A DNA stretch of 33,667 nucleotides. Source: an uncultured Cycloclasticus sp. (GTDB lineage Bacteria; Pseudomonadota; Gammaproteobacteria; Methylococcales; Cycloclasticaceae). Position numbers and translations under genes: made by a program. The stretch spans positions 1 to 33,667 of the forward strand of contig CAJXOJ010000023.1 of assembly GCA_913057515.1 (NCBI GenBank), in the 5' to 3' direction. Below, one piece after another: positions 1 through 9,099 of this stretch; position 1 is the stretch's first letter, and the number at the start of each line of letters is the position of its first letter. The notes under the pieces were generated by a model that had not been told where the DNA came from, made no database searches, and saw only the letters and a list, made by a program, of their open reading frames with translations.

Positions 1-301
1 CATGTCGGTCATTTAAGCGAGCTAGTTCAGGGCCGTATTGTTCCCAACGCCCCGACTCTTGCCAAAGTTCAGATGGCTGTACAACCGGCATTAATACTTC
101 TAATGCACCGGCATTGTTCATTTCTTCACGAACAATATGTTGTGCTTTTTGCAGAATGCGAACACCGAGAGGGAGCCAATTGTATAAGCCAGCCGCTAGC
201 TTGCGAACAAGCCCCGCGCGAATCATTAATTGATGGCTGACGATTTCGGCATCTGAAGGGGTTTCTTTAACGGTATTGAGCGGGAATTGGCTAGTACGCA
301 T
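1..301 (-). CDS. proS: Prolyl-tRNA synthetase, N-terminal part (cut by window edge)
   Basis: Charges tRNA-Pro with proline in the cytoplasm. The reverse-strand frame opens at the ATG at 299-301 and stays open to the window edge, giving 100 residues. It begins [19 protein letters not shown] and continues through [39 protein letters not shown] and [15 protein letters not shown], which are signature blocks of the bacterial-type class II ProRS (motif 1 region). The catalytic core and editing insertion lie outside the window. The gene follows the sigma54 activator on the same strand with a 91-bp gap. I see no strong ribosome binding site. The family call is by recognition and is firm; only the 3' part is missing. 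Confidence 0.95.
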   Translation of the reverse strand, partial: MRTSQFPLNTVKETPSDAEIVSHQLMIRAGLVRKLAAGLYNWLPLGVRILQKAQHIVREEMNNAGALEVLMPVVQPSELWQESGRWEQYGPELARLNDRH

Positions 302-392
302 AGTTATTTTCTTAGGTTAATGAAGTTCGGGTGAAGCGCGACATTTTACGCTGAAAAATGGCCTCAACCTAGAGGCAATGCACAAGATATCG

Positions 393-1337
393 TTAGGCGA
401 CTTCCTGTTCCCAGCGTTTAAGCTTTCTATCGAGTGTGCGACGAGAAATGCCCAAGTTATTCGCGGCTTGTGATTTATTGCCACTACTTTCATCGATAAC
501 CATAAGAATGTGTGCCTTTTCGAGTGACTTTAAACAGTGCTTATTGATAGCTGTGGAGCCTTTTTCATAGATTGGTAGTTTCTGATCTAAGGGAACGCAT
601 AACAGTAACGAGCGTTCAATGTGGTTACGCAACTCGCGAATATTGCCGGGCCAATGATGAGCTTTTAATGCATTGATTGACTCAGTTGAAATATTGGGTT
701 TTGAGAGCTCGTGCTCCTCGCAAAGTTGAGAGACAAAAGTTTTGGTCAGCGCTTCAATATCATCTGGACGTTCACGAAGAGGGGGCGAGGTAAAAGGAAC
801 GACGCTTAAGCGGTAATATAAGTCGGCTCTAAATAAACCTTGTTTAACGAGGCTTTTCAATCGTTGGTTAGTGGCAGCGACGATACGCACAGAGGTGTCA
901 AATTCTTTGTCAGAGCCAACGGGGCGAATGGTTTTTTCTTCCAAAAGGTGTAAAAGCTTTGGTTGCGAGTCGAGCGGAAGCTCACCAATTTCATCTAAAA
1001 AAAGCGTGCCATCTTGTGCGGTGGCAACTAGCCCTTTGCGTGCGTCTTTGGCGCCTGTAAATGCGCCTTTTGCATGGCCAAAGAGCTCGGTCTCTAATAG
1101 GTGTTGGCTGAAGGTTGCGCAGTTAATGGATACAAAGGGGCCTTTGCGTTGGCTGATATCATGAATTTTTCTAGCCAATAAGCTTTTGCCGGTACCTGTT
1201 TCGCCCTCTAATAGAATAGGTGTGTTTTTAATAGCGACACGCTGAATATCTTCCAATAGTTTTACGACAATGGGGTTATGGCCAAAAAATGAGTGGCGAT
1301 CGCGAATCGCTTTGCGAAGCTGAGGGTCTTTTTGCAT
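393..1337 (-). CDS. Sigma54-dependent transcriptional activator without receiver domain
   Basis: A bacterial enhancer-binding protein of 314 residues that would remodel sigma54-RNA polymerase by ATP hydrolysis. Seen: Walker A GETGTGKS (45-52), the sigma54-contact loop GAFTGA (91-96), Walker B TLFLDEIGEL (111-120), arginine-finger region LFRADLYYRL (168-177), and a C-terminal Fis-type helix-turn-helix (about 280-310, NKSQAANNLGISRRTLDRKLKRW). There are only about 15 residues before the AAA+ domain, so there is no receiver, GAF or PAS module. In this it resembles PspF, which is controlled by a partner protein; no PspA homologue is seen here. It is transcribed divergently from the porin gene, whose upstream region carries a sigma54 promoter and two palindromes. 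I infer that it is the dedicated regulator of porin and tupA. The signal it senses is unknown. Confidence 0.93.
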   Translation of the reverse strand: MQKDPQLRKAIRDRHSFFGHNPIVVKLLEDIQRVAIKNTPILLEGETGTGKSLLARKIHDISQRKGPFVSINCATFSQHLLETELFGHAKGAFTGAKDARKGLVATAQDGTLFLDEIGELPLDSQPKLLHLLEEKTIRPVGSDKEFDTSVRIVAATNQRLKSLVKQGLFRADLYYRLSVVPFTSPPLRERPDDIEALTKTFVSQLCEEHELSKPNISTESINALKAHHWPGNIRELRNHIERSLLLCVPLDQKLPIYEKGSTAINKHCLKSLEKAHILMVIDESSGNKSQAANNLGISRRTLDRKLKRWEQEVA

Positions 1338-1352
1338 GAGTATGAATGGTGG

Positions 1353-1369
1353 TGAGACTTTTTGTCGTA
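1353..1369. promoter_or_regulatory. Candidate activator-binding palindrome 1 (distal)
   Basis: The site has the form T-N2-GAC-N5-GTC-N2-A, with GAC at 1356-1358 and GTC at 1364-1366. An identically organised site begins exactly 30 bp downstream. Its centre lies about 150 bp before the inferred porin start and 16-24 bp upstream of the activator's own start codon, so it could serve as an enhancer for the porin and also autoregulate the activator. The binding protein is an inference from position. Confidence 0.5.
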
Positions 1370-1382
1370 AACGGCTTTATCT

Positions 1383-1399
1383 TCGGACAAAATGTCGCA
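1383..1399. promoter_or_regulatory. Candidate activator-binding palindrome 2 (proximal)
   Basis: A second T-N2-GAC-N5-GTC-N2-A site (GAC 1386-1388, GTC 1394-1396). The core GACAAAATGTC is a perfect 4-bp inverted repeat around AAA. The 30-bp offset from the first site is close to three helical turns, so both would face the same side of the DNA, as is common for upstream activator sequences of sigma54 promoters. It sits about 120 bp before the inferred start site. Confidence 0.5.
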
Positions 1400-1486
1400 T
1401 AAGTCTAGTCTCTTGGAAGCCATTTTTTAATTAGCTTTCAGTAAAAAGTTTAGTAAATCAGCAGGTTGAGAATTTGATATAGCTAG

Positions 1487-1502
1487 TGGCACCCATTTTG
1501 CT
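1487..1502 (+). promoter_or_regulatory. Sigma54 (-24/-12) promoter of the porin-tupA unit
   Basis: The sequence TGGCAC-CCATT-TTGCT matches the sigma54 consensus TGGCAC-N5-TTGCW at every specified position. The GG (1488-1489) and GC (1500-1501) elements are 12 bp apart. Transcription should start near 1512, giving a leader of about 33 nt before the porin ATG, which has an AAGGA ribosome binding site. The divergent neighbour is a sigma54 activator, which makes the call much safer than the motif alone. Confidence 0.9.
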
Positions 1503-1545
1503 TTGTGCTAGCGGGTATTTTTAAATCAATAATAAGGAAAATTGA

Positions 1546-2904
1546 ATGAAATTTAACAAATTAGCGTTAGCAACGGCTATTTCTATAGGCTTATCGTCAC
1601 CAGCCCAAGCTGGTTCGGAGCTGACAACGCTACTCATGTTGTTGCATGAAAATGGCACGATATCGGATGCGCAATACCAACGTGTGTTGGCCGAAGCACA
1701 AGCCTCAGAAGAAAAAACGATAGCGCAGACAGCGGATATTCAAGAAAAGCTTGATAAGGCAACCAATGTTGAAGTAAATGTTAATAAAGGTGGCTTAGCT
1801 GTTAAATCTCGTGACGGTAACTTCACTACGCAGATTGGTGGTCGTATGCAGTTAGACTCCGCTTGGTATGGAGAGGATAATTCGGCAGCGGGTAGCACGT
1901 TGGGCGATGGTACAAAGGTACGTCGAGCAAGGTTATATATTAAAGGCACGGTAAATAAAGATTGGTTCTATAAGTTTGAATATGACTTTGCTGGTACAGG
2001 GGATACGAGAAAAGGTATTACCGATATTTGGGTAGGGTATAAGGGTTTTGATTTTGACGGGTTAAGCGTTAAGGCTGGACACTTTAGAGATCCGTTTATG
2101 TTGCAAGATCAAATAAGCGACAATAATACGCAGTTTACCGAAAGAGCCTCAATTGATGCCTTTACAGCGAGCAGACATATTGGCGTTATGGGTAGTATCG
2201 ATCGTAAACATTGGACAACAGCGCTTGGCGTGTTTGGTGATAAAGCCAATACAAATGGTGGCTCAGACGATGAAGGATGGGGTTTAGGCGCGCGCTCTAC
2301 GTGGATGCCAGTTAATGAAAAAGGCTCGTTGGTGCATTTAGGCTTGGCGGCAAACTACCGTAGTACCCGTGGCGGTGAGGTTCAATTTAAACAGCAACCT
2401 GAAACTAATATCTCAGGAGTGAACTTTGTGGATACGGGTAAATTGCTAGATGTAGATAGCTATTTAACATTAGGTGCCGAAGTGGCTATTGTTGAAAATA
2501 GGTTTTCTGGCCAAGCTGAATACATTCATACTCAGCTAGAACGCGATACAACTAGCGACCCTACATTTGATGGTTGGTATGCACAAACAGGTTGGTTCCT
2601 AACGAATGATACGCGCCCGTATACGCATAAAGGCGCAAAATTTAAAGCCGTTAAACCGAATAGCCCGTTTGGTAATGGTGGCATAGGTGCGTGGGAATTG
2701 GCCTTGCGTTATAGCACGATTGATCTAGTGGATTCTGGCATAGACGGTGGTGAAATGGACAATATGACACTGGGTCTAAACTGGTTCCCAGTAGCAGGTT
2801 TACGTTTTTCTGCTAACTACATTAAAGTGCTAGACGTAGACGGTGGAAAGCACGAAGACGAGGAAGCAGACATTATGCAACTTCGTGGTCAATGGGCATT
2901 TTAA
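1546..2904 (+). CDS. Outer-membrane porin, phosphate-selective OprO/OprP type
   Basis: A 452-residue beta-barrel porin of the Porin_O_P family, whose characterised members pass phosphate or pyrophosphate anions. Seen: a signal peptide of about 22 residues ending in AQA, a short alpha-helical, probably trimerising segment (about 25-75), a barrel opening with GGRMQLDSAWY, alternating amphipathic strands, the family-like KAGHFRDPFMLQDQIS loop, and a final aromatic residue (WAF) needed for barrel assembly. It is the first gene behind the sigma54 promoter and is followed by a hairpin and then tupA. The context suggests oxyanion uptake. True ion selectivity cannot be read from the sequence, and family members are often annotated phosphate-selective without evidence. 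Confidence 0.9.
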   Translation: MKFNKLALATAISIGLSSPAQAGSELTTLLMLLHENGTISDAQYQRVLAEAQASEEKTIAQTADIQEKLDKATNVEVNVNKGGLAVKSRDGNFTTQIGGRMQLDSAWYGEDNSAAGSTLGDGTKVRRARLYIKGTVNKDWFYKFEYDFAGTGDTRKGITDIWVGYKGFDFDGLSVKAGHFRDPFMLQDQISDNNTQFTERASIDAFTASRHIGVMGSIDRKHWTTALGVFGDKANTNGGSDDEGWGLGARSTWMPVNEKGSLVHLGLAANYRSTRGGEVQFKQQPETNISGVNFVDTGKLLDVDSYLTLGAEVAIVENRFSGQAEYIHTQLERDTTSDPTFDGWYAQTGWFLTNDTRPYTHKGAKFKAVKPNSPFGNGGIGAWELALRYSTIDLVDSGIDGGEMDNMTLGLNWFPVAGLRFSANYIKVLDVDGGKHEDEEADIMQLRGQWAF

Positions 2905-2917
2905 GCGAGTAGGCAAC

Positions 2918-2946
2918 AAAGGGGCGCGCGTCGCCCCTTTATTTTT
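2918..2946 (+). terminator. Hairpin between porin and tupA (terminator or attenuator)
   Basis: A 9-bp perfect GC-rich stem (2918-2926 with 2932-2940) with a 5-nt loop is followed by a T-rich run. It lies 13 bp after the porin stop and about 27 bp before the tupA start. No separate promoter is evident for tupA, so partial readthrough would set a high porin-to-binding-protein ratio. The hairpin may also protect the porin mRNA 3' end. Confidence 0.75.
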
Positions 2947-2972
2947 ATAAATGAATAAATAACGAGGAAGTG

Positions 2973-3785
2973 ATGAAAAAAATATTAAAAATAGTATGGG
3001 GGATCAGTGTCGTTGGATTGATGGTGTTCGCATCGAATAGTTCAGCATCGGATGTTCTTAGAATGTCGACCACAACCAGTACAGAAAATTCAGGCTTATT
3101 GGCGGTGTTAAACCCCGCGTTTGAAGCGCAGCATAATATAAAACTTGAAGTGATTGCCGTTGGCACAGGTAAGGCGTTGAGAATGGGCGCACAAGGTGAT
3201 GTCGATGTGGTGTTTGTTCATGCACCAGGTGCGGAATTAGAATATGTTAAGTCTGGTGATTTTATTGATCGTAAAGCAGTGATGCATAATGATTTTGTGT
3301 TGATAGGGCCGGACAAAGACCCCGCCACATTAGCCACGGCGAAGACTGTCGAGGAAGCATTGCAAAGAATTGCTGATGTAGAGGCAACCTTTATTTCTAG
3401 AGGTGATGACTCAGGGACACATAAAAAAGAAAGAATTTTGTGGAAAAAAGCAGGTGTTAAACCAGCAGGGGGCTGGTATGTAGAGGTAGGCCAAGGCATG
3501 GGTGCTGTGTTAAATATTGCCAATGAAAAGCAAGCTTATGCGCTAACTGACCGAGGGACTCAAATTGCTTTTGCAGATAAAGTGTCGTTGAAGGTATTGT
3601 TTGAAGGTGATAAGGAGTTATTTAACCCTTACCATGTGATGGCTGTTAACCCTAAAAAACATGAAGGGGTTAATAACGATCTCGCAATGAAGTACATTCA
3701 ATTTGTAACAGGACCAGAAGGTCAAGGCATTATTCAAAACTTCCGTAAAGGCGGGCAGCAGTTGTTTTACCCAGATGCTCAGTAA
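2973..3785 (+). CDS. tupA: Tungstate ABC transporter substrate-binding protein TupA (orphan)
   Basis: Periplasmic oxyanion-binding protein of 270 residues. Seen: a signal peptide (about 1-24), then the TupA hallmark MSTTTSTENSGLL, VGTGKALRMGAQGDVDVVFVHAP, the binding segment SRGDDSGTHKKE, and GWYVEVGQGMGAVLNIANEKQAYALTDRGT. These blocks distinguish TupA from ModA, WtpA and PstS. The ATG at 2973 is preferred over the GTG at 2970 because the GAGGA ribosome binding site would be only one or two bases from the GTG. In known systems tupA sits beside tupB (permease) and tupC (ATPase). Here neither follows: a terminator and a reversed carrier gene come next. The protein must use a transporter encoded elsewhere or act otherwise. 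Confidence 0.93.
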   Translation: MKKILKIVWGISVVGLMVFASNSSASDVLRMSTTTSTENSGLLAVLNPAFEAQHNIKLEVIAVGTGKALRMGAQGDVDVVFVHAPGAELEYVKSGDFIDRKAVMHNDFVLIGPDKDPATLATAKTVEEALQRIADVEATFISRGDDSGTHKKERILWKKAGVKPAGGWYVEVGQGMGAVLNIANEKQAYALTDRGTQIAFADKVSLKVLFEGDKELFNPYHVMAVNPKKHEGVNNDLAMKYIQFVTGPEGQGIIQNFRKGGQQLFYPDAQ

Positions 3786-3809
3786 TTAACGCTCGTTTAA
3801 GGCTGCTAA

Positions 3810-3840
3810 ACGCTCTCTAAAAATATAGAGGGCGTTTTTT
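3810..3840 (+). terminator. Rho-independent terminator after tupA
   Basis: A 10-bp stem with one G-T pair (3810-3819 with 3826-3835) and a 6-nt loop is followed by six T residues. It lies 25 bp after the tupA stop and ends the sigma54-driven transcript before the convergent carrier gene. Confidence 0.9.
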
Positions 3841-3848
3841 ATGCCTGA

Positions 3849-4754
3849 TTATTTAGTGCGAGACCAGTAAGAGGCAAGCAGCGAGCCGGTTAAATTATGC
3901 CACAGGGAAAAGAGCGCCCCCGGTAGTGCGGCAGAGGGTGCGAAGTATTTAACAGCCAAAGCGACAGCTAGGCCGGAGTTTTGCATGCCGACTTCAATTG
4001 CGAGGGTTTTGCTGGTGCGTTGATCCATGCCAAACGCACGCGGTAACCAATACCCCACGGCTAAGCCAAGAGCATTATGCATGGCAACAGCGGTAATCAA
4101 TAGGGCCCCAACAGAGCCTAAACGAGACTGATTGAGTGCGACAATAATCGCAATAATTAACACGATGGCAAAGACAGAAATTAAAGGGAATACCTGCCTA
4201 GCTGAGTGTAAAAAACGGCCAAAAAGTTGATTAACAATAACGCCTGTAGCGACCGGTAAAATAATAATTTTCACTATGTCCATGAGCATTTTCACTGTCG
4301 GTACATCAACGTGCTTCCCAAGATAGAATAGGCTTAATGCAGGGGTGGCAATGACGGCGAATAAGGTCGAAAAAGTTGTAATGGTGATAGACAAGGCGAC
4401 GTTACCTTTAGCTAGATAGCAGATAACGTTAGAGGCAGTGCCGCCAGGGCTTGCACCGACGAGAACCATACCAATAGCGAGCGCCAATGGTAATTGTAAC
4501 CAAGTGGATATGCCCCAAGCAAAAAAGGGCATAAATATAAATTGCAGCAATAGACCAAGCACGATAGGTTTGGGCGATTTGAGAATACGCAAAAAATCAC
4601 CGGCTTTTAAGCTAATCCCCATGCCAAACATCACTAAGCCGAGCAAGAAAAAGAGGCTCGGCTTAAGAGGGATAAATAGGCTGGGCAAGAGATAGGCGAC
4701 GATAGATAACAATATCGCCCAAACGGGGAAAAGCTTAGTGGCTGTGTTAATCAA
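3849..4754 (-). CDS. Bile acid:sodium symporter (BASS) family transporter
   Basis: An inner-membrane carrier of 301 residues with about nine or ten hydrophobic helices. Recognisable BASS features include the N-terminal LFFLLGLVMFGMGISL helix, GMVLVGASPGGTASNVICYLAKGNVALS (the conserved crossing region near the sodium sites), and IEVGMQNSGLAVALA near the C-terminus. In bacteria such proteins move varied organic acids (for example pantoate or keto acids), so the substrate is open. The frame opens with TTG at 4752-4754. A good AAGGGA ribosome binding site about 7 bp upstream supports that rare start, and the next in-frame ATG would delete the first helix. It lies 12 bp after uvrA on the same strand and is probably co-transcribed with it. 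Confidence 0.88.
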   Translation of the reverse strand: MINTATKLFPVWAILLSIVAYLLPSLFIPLKPSLFFLLGLVMFGMGISLKAGDFLRILKSPKPIVLGLLLQFIFMPFFAWGISTWLQLPLALAIGMVLVGASPGGTASNVICYLAKGNVALSITITTFSTLFAVIATPALSLFYLGKHVDVPTVKMLMDIVKIIILPVATGVIVNQLFGRFLHSARQVFPLISVFAIVLIIAIIVALNQSRLGSVGALLITAVAMHNALGLAVGYWLPRAFGMDQRTSKTLAIEVGMQNSGLAVALAVKYFAPSAALPGALFSLWHNLTGSLLASYWSRTK

Positions 4755-4766
4755 CGTGGTTCCCTT

Positions 4767-7607
4767 TTATGCCGACTGATTACTGATAGCTTTATCTAAA
4801 AAATCTTTTAGGTAGTACCCTGTATGAGATTCCTTGCGTTGAACAATGGCTTCAGGTGTGCCTTGGGCAATAACCTGGCCGCCACCATCGCCCCCTTCAG
4901 GGCCGATATCAATAATCCAATCGGCTGTTTTTATAACATCTAGATTATGTTCAATCACCACAAGGGTATTTCCATGATTACGGAGGGTGTGCAATACCGT
5001 CAGTAGCTGTTGAATATCAGCAAAGTGTAGCCCAGTGGTGGGTTCGTCAAGAATGTATAAGGTTTTTCCTGTGTCGCGTTTCGATAACTCGCGTGATAAT
5101 TTCACACGCTGAGCCTCACCACCCGATAAGGTAACGGCATTTTGTCCTAAGGTGATATACCCCAGCCCTACATCCATTAAGGTACGAAGTTTTTTTGAGA
5201 CAACTGGAATCGCATCAAAAAAGGCGCAGGCATCTTCCACCGTCATTGATAGCACTTCATGGATTGTTTTACCCTTGTAGCGTATTTCAAGCGTTTCTCG
5301 ACCGTATCGCTGACCTTTGCAACTTTCACAATTGACATAAACATCGGCGAGAAAGTGCATTTCTACCTTAATAACGCCATCACCTTTACAGGTTTCACAG
5401 CGCCCACCTTTTACGTTAAAGCTAAATCGCCCCGGTGTGTAACCACGTGAACGGGCCTCTGGGGTTGCTGCAAACAGTTCACGAATGGGTGTAAATAGCC
5501 CAGTATAGGTAGCGGGGTTTGAGCGCGGTGTGCGCCCGATCGGGCTTTGATCAATATCGACGACTTTATCAATATGTTCTAAGCCCTCAACGCCATCATT
5601 CGCGGCGATAGGTAAAGATGATTTATTCAGTACTTTTGCAACGGTTGGGTACAAGGTCTCGTTGATTAAAGTGGATTTTCCAGAGCCAGAGACCCCGGTA
5701 ACGCAGGTAAATAAACCGATGGGAATATCAACGCTGACATTTTTCAGATTATTAGCTCGCGCATTATTAATGCGTAACTGTTTACTGGCGTCAGCCGAGT
5801 GACGTTTTTGTGGAACAGCAATGTATTGCTGTCCTGATAAATATTGGCCGGTGACAGAAAGAGGGTTTTTAATGATTTCTTCAGGTGTGCCTTGGGCAAT
5901 CACTTCGCCACCATGAATGCCGGCCTTAGGGCCAATATCAACCACGTGATCAGCGGCTAAAACGGCATCTTCATCGTGCTCAACAACAATCACGGTATTG
6001 CCGATATCGCGTAAGTGAAATAGCGTATTAATAAGGCGTTGATTGTCACGTTGATGCAAGCCAATGGAGGGTTCATCAAGCACATACATAACGCCAACAA
6101 GCCCAGCACCGATTTGACTGGCTAGGCGTATGCGTTGCGCTTCACCGCCTGACAATGTGTCTGCGCTTCGATCTAGCGAAAGGTAGTCTAAGCCCACATT
6201 AATAAGAAAATCGAGGCGAGCTTTAATTTCCTTGATAATCTTTTTGGCGATTTCACCGCGGTGCCCAGCCAGTTTCAATGATGCAAATAGGTCGCTAGAT
6301 TGGCGAATAGAAAGATGAGTAATTTCAGGCAAGGTATGTGTATTGACAAAAACATGGCGAGCAGCCGTGTTTAAACGTTGGCCCTGACAGTCTGGGCAAG
6401 CTTTACTCGATAGGTACTTGGCCAATTCATCTCGCACGGTGTTGGAATCGGTTTCACGATAACGGCGTTCCATACTATGAATAACCCCTTCAAAAGGGTG
6501 CGAGCGCTTAATTGACTCGCCGCGACTATTGAGCGTTGTAAAATTGATTGACTCGTCGCCACTACCAAACAAAATGGCATGTTGAATGTCTTCTGGGTAA
6601 GAATTAAACGGTTCTTCAGGGTCAAATTGATAGTGCTTGGCGAGCGACATCACCATTTGATAGTAATACATATTACGCTTATCCCAACCGCGGATAGCGC
6701 CACCGGCAAGGCTAATGTCGGGGCTATGCAAAACTTGCTTGGGATCAATGTATTGTTTAATGCCTAAGCCATCGCAGCTTGGACACGCCCCCTTAGGGCT
6801 ATTAAACGAAAAGCTACGTGGTTCTAATTCGCTAATGCTGTAGCCGCATGTTGGGCAGGCAAAACGTGCAGAAAATAGAATTTCCTCGTCATCATCTATG
6901 CTGCTGATAACGGCAATACCTTCGGTTAGTTTTAAGGCAGTTTCAAATGATTCAGCGAGTCGGGTTGACAGGTCATCACGAATTTTGAAACGATCAACGA
7001 TTACTTCTATGGTGTGTTTTTTCTTTAGCTCTAACGGCGGTGCATCATCAAGCTCAACCACTTCGCCGTCAATACGTGCACGAATGAAGCCTTGGTTACG
7101 TAAATCATTTAAGGTATTAAAGTGTTCGCCTTTGCGCTCTTGGATAACAGGTGCCAACAACATCCAGCGCTTCTCTGGATTTAAAGTGAGCACAGAATCA
7201 ACCATTTGCGTAATTGTTTGCGCTTCTAAGGACGTGCCATGCTCAGGGCACTGAGGAATACCTGTTCTGGCAAATAATAACCGTAAGTAATCGTAAATTT
7301 CTGTAATCGTACCGACTGTTGAGCGTGGGTTATGAGAGGTGGATTTTTGCTCAATAGAAATAGCCGGTGATAAGCCTTCAATATGGTCGACATCGGGCTT
7401 TTCCATTACCGATAAGAACTGTCGAGCATAAGCTGAAAGTGATTCGACGTAGCGACGTTGACCTTCAGCATAAATGGTGTCAAACGCTAAAGAGGATTTA
7501 CCTGAACCTGATAGTCCGGTGATGACAATGAGCTTGTCCCGTGGGAGGTCGAGGTTAATATCTTTTAAGTTGTGGGTTCTTGCGCCACGAATTTGAATGG
7601 TGTCCAT
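4767..7607 (-). CDS. uvrA: Excinuclease ABC subunit A
   Basis: DNA damage-recognition ATPase of nucleotide excision repair, 946 residues, full length. Seen: N-terminal ATP site GLSGSGKS (31-38), paired signature motifs [16 protein letters not shown] and [16 protein letters not shown], second Walker A GVSGSGKS, Walker [10 protein letters not shown] and LDEPTTGLH, and the zinc modules CPTCGYS and [16 protein letters not shown]...CESCKG. It is divergent from the MFS gene across 68 bp. I looked for a LexA operator there and found only a half-site, so SOS control is not supported by the sequence. Confidence 0.98.
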   Translation of the reverse strand: MDTIQIRGARTHNLKDINLDLPRDKLIVITGLSGSGKSSLAFDTIYAEGQRRYVESLSAYARQFLSVMEKPDVDHIEGLSPAISIEQKSTSHNPRSTVGTITEIYDYLRLLFARTGIPQCPEHGTSLEAQTITQMVDSVLTLNPEKRWMLLAPVIQERKGEHFNTLNDLRNQGFIRARIDGEVVELDDAPPLELKKKHTIEVIVDRFKIRDDLSTRLAESFETALKLTEGIAVISSIDDDEEILFSARFACPTCGYSISELEPRSFSFNSPKGACPSCDGLGIKQYIDPKQVLHSPDISLAGGAIRGWDKRNMYYYQMVMSLAKHYQFDPEEPFNSYPEDIQHAILFGSGDESINFTTLNSRGESIKRSHPFEGVIHSMERRYRETDSNTVRDELAKYLSSKACPDCQGQRLNTAARHVFVNTHTLPEITHLSIRQSSDLFASLKLAGHRGEIAKKIIKEIKARLDFLINVGLDYLSLDRSADTLSGGEAQRIRLASQIGAGLVGVMYVLDEPSIGLHQRDNQRLINTLFHLRDIGNTVIVVEHDEDAVLAADHVVDIGPKAGIHGGEVIAQGTPEEIIKNPLSVTGQYLSGQQYIAVPQKRHSADASKQLRINNARANNLKNVSVDIPIGLFTCVTGVSGSGKSTLINETLYPTVAKVLNKSSLPIAANDGVEGLEHIDKVVDIDQSPIGRTPRSNPATYTGLFTPIRELFAATPEARSRGYTPGRFSFNVKGGRCETCKGDGVIKVEMHFLADVYVNCESCKGQRYGRETLEIRYKGKTIHEVLSMTVEDACAFFDAIPVVSKKLRTLMDVGLGYITLGQNAVTLSGGEAQRVKLSRELSKRDTGKTLYILDEPTTGLHFADIQQLLTVLHTLRNHGNTLVVIEHNLDVIKTADWIIDIGPEGGDGGGQVIAQGTPEAIVQRKESHTGYYLKDFLDKAISNQSA

Positions 7608-7675
7608 TTACGTATCTAATTAAATTGCCAAACCTGTTAATATACCCCTCTTTTTAAAGGCTAGGCAAAGTAATT

Positions 7676-9070
7676 ATGGCTGATTATTCAGGCCAATCGT
7701 CAGTGATGAGTGAGCAAGAGAAAAGAGCCAGCTTAGGTTTAGCGGGTATCTTTTCAATGCGCATGCTTGGTTTGTTTATGATTTTACCCGTGATGTCATT
7801 GTATACCGAACACCTTGACGGGGTAACGCCGCTGCTATTGGGCTTGTCTATCAGTGTTTATGGTTTAACGCAGGCATTATTCCAAATTCCGTTTGGTTTG
7901 ATGTCGGACCGTTTTGGGCGCAAAAAGATTATAACGATAGGGCTGTTGTTATTTGTTGCTGGTAGTGTGGTGGCGGCCTTGTCTACGACCATCTATGGGA
8001 TTATCCTTGGGCGAGCGCTTCAAGGCAGTGGAGCCGTTGCGGCGGCAATTATGGCGTTGGCTGCCGATTTAACATTGGAGCAAAACCGTACCAAAATAAT
8101 GGCAACGATAGGTATCAGCATCGGTATTTCATTTGCTGTCGCTATGGTGCTAGGGCCAGTGTTAGCATCGGTTGTTGGATTGCAAGGTATCTTTTGGTTT
8201 ACTGCTGCTTTGGCGATAATGGGTATTCTCATTTTGCATAAGGTGGTGCCCCAAGCAAAAAAACTATCAATACATAAAGATGCAGAACCTATTCCTGCCT
8301 TAATGGGTAAGGTACTAAAGGATGCCCAGTTGCTACGCCTTGATTTTGGTATTTTTTGCTTGCACTTGGTGATGACCGCGATGTTTGTTGCGCTACCCCT
8401 AGTCCTGCGGGGGCAGTTGGGTATTGCTGCAGGTGATCACTGGATGGTGTACCTCCCTGTGCTAGGCCTATCAGTGATAACGATGGTGCCATTTATTATT
8501 ATCGCGGAAAAAAAACGCAAAATGAAAGTCGTGTTTGTCAGTGCAGTAGGGGCTTTATCGCTGGCTAGTGTGGGCTTGTATTTATTCAGTGAACACTTAT
8601 GGGGCATGCTAGCCTCTTTATTTATATTTTTTACCGCATTTAATTTATTGGAAGCCAGTCTGCCATCATTAATTTCTAAAATAGCCTTTGCTGGTGGTAA
8701 AGGAACAGCGATGGGCGTTTACTCAAGCTCGCAATTTTTTGGTGCTTTTTGTGGTGGCTTAATGGGTGGCTTAGTCTGGAGTAACTATAGCTTAGCGACA
8801 GTATTTTTAGTGTGTGCAGGTGTTTTATTGGTTTGGTTTTTAGTAGCGCTAAGCATGAAGGCCCCACGCCATATGAGCAGTTTGCTAAAGCACCTAGAGG
8901 TTGAAACGGCTGAGCAAGCAAGTCAAATAACTGATAAGCTATTAGCGGTAAAAGGAGTGTTAGACGTTGGCATATCAGTGGATGATTCAACGGCTTACCT
9001 CAAGGTGGACAATGAGCTGTTAGATGAGGTGGGGCTAGATATGATTCTTCCTAACATCCAAAAAGCTTGA
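7676..9070 (+). CDS. MFS transporter with C-terminal YAM-like domain (YajR type)
   Basis: A 464-residue inner-membrane secondary transporter, probably a drug or metabolite:H+ antiporter. Seen: twelve predicted helices, motif A as GLMSDRFGRKK after helix 2, LGRALQGSGAVAAAIMAL in helix 4, and a soluble tail (about 400-464, with EQASQITDKLLAVKGVLDVG and AYLKVDNELLD) that resembles the ferredoxin-fold YAM domain of E. coli YajR. The order uvrA / this MFS / ssb is conserved in many gammaproteobacteria, which supports orthology but not a specific substrate. The ATG at 7676 leaves about 20 polar residues before helix 1; an internal ATG in MSEQEKRASLG, about ten residues in, would be equally acceptable. 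Confidence 0.9.
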   Translation: MADYSGQSSVMSEQEKRASLGLAGIFSMRMLGLFMILPVMSLYTEHLDGVTPLLLGLSISVYGLTQALFQIPFGLMSDRFGRKKIITIGLLLFVAGSVVAALSTTIYGIILGRALQGSGAVAAAIMALAADLTLEQNRTKIMATIGISIGISFAVAMVLGPVLASVVGLQGIFWFTAALAIMGILILHKVVPQAKKLSIHKDAEPIPALMGKVLKDAQLLRLDFGIFCLHLVMTAMFVALPLVLRGQLGIAAGDHWMVYLPVLGLSVITMVPFIIIAEKKRKMKVVFVSAVGALSLASVGLYLFSEHLWGMLASLFIFFTAFNLLEASLPSLISKIAFAGGKGTAMGVYSSSQFFGAFCGGLMGGLVWSNYSLATVFLVCAGVLLVWFLVALSMKAPRHMSSLLKHLEVETAEQASQITDKLLAVKGVLDVGISVDDSTAYLKVDNELLDEVGLDMILPNIQKA

Positions 9071-9099
9071 GTTTTATAGAGTAGATATTGAATTTTAAA

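Noticed and set aside
6371-7254. Several 60-118 codon frames inside uvrA on both strands
   Set aside because: They overlap a full-length, well-conserved gene and have no ribosome sites or recognisable sequence.
7634-7649. Possible LexA (SOS) box between uvrA and the MFS gene
   Set aside because: CTGT is present, but the partner half expected 8 bp later reads CCCT instead of ACAG.
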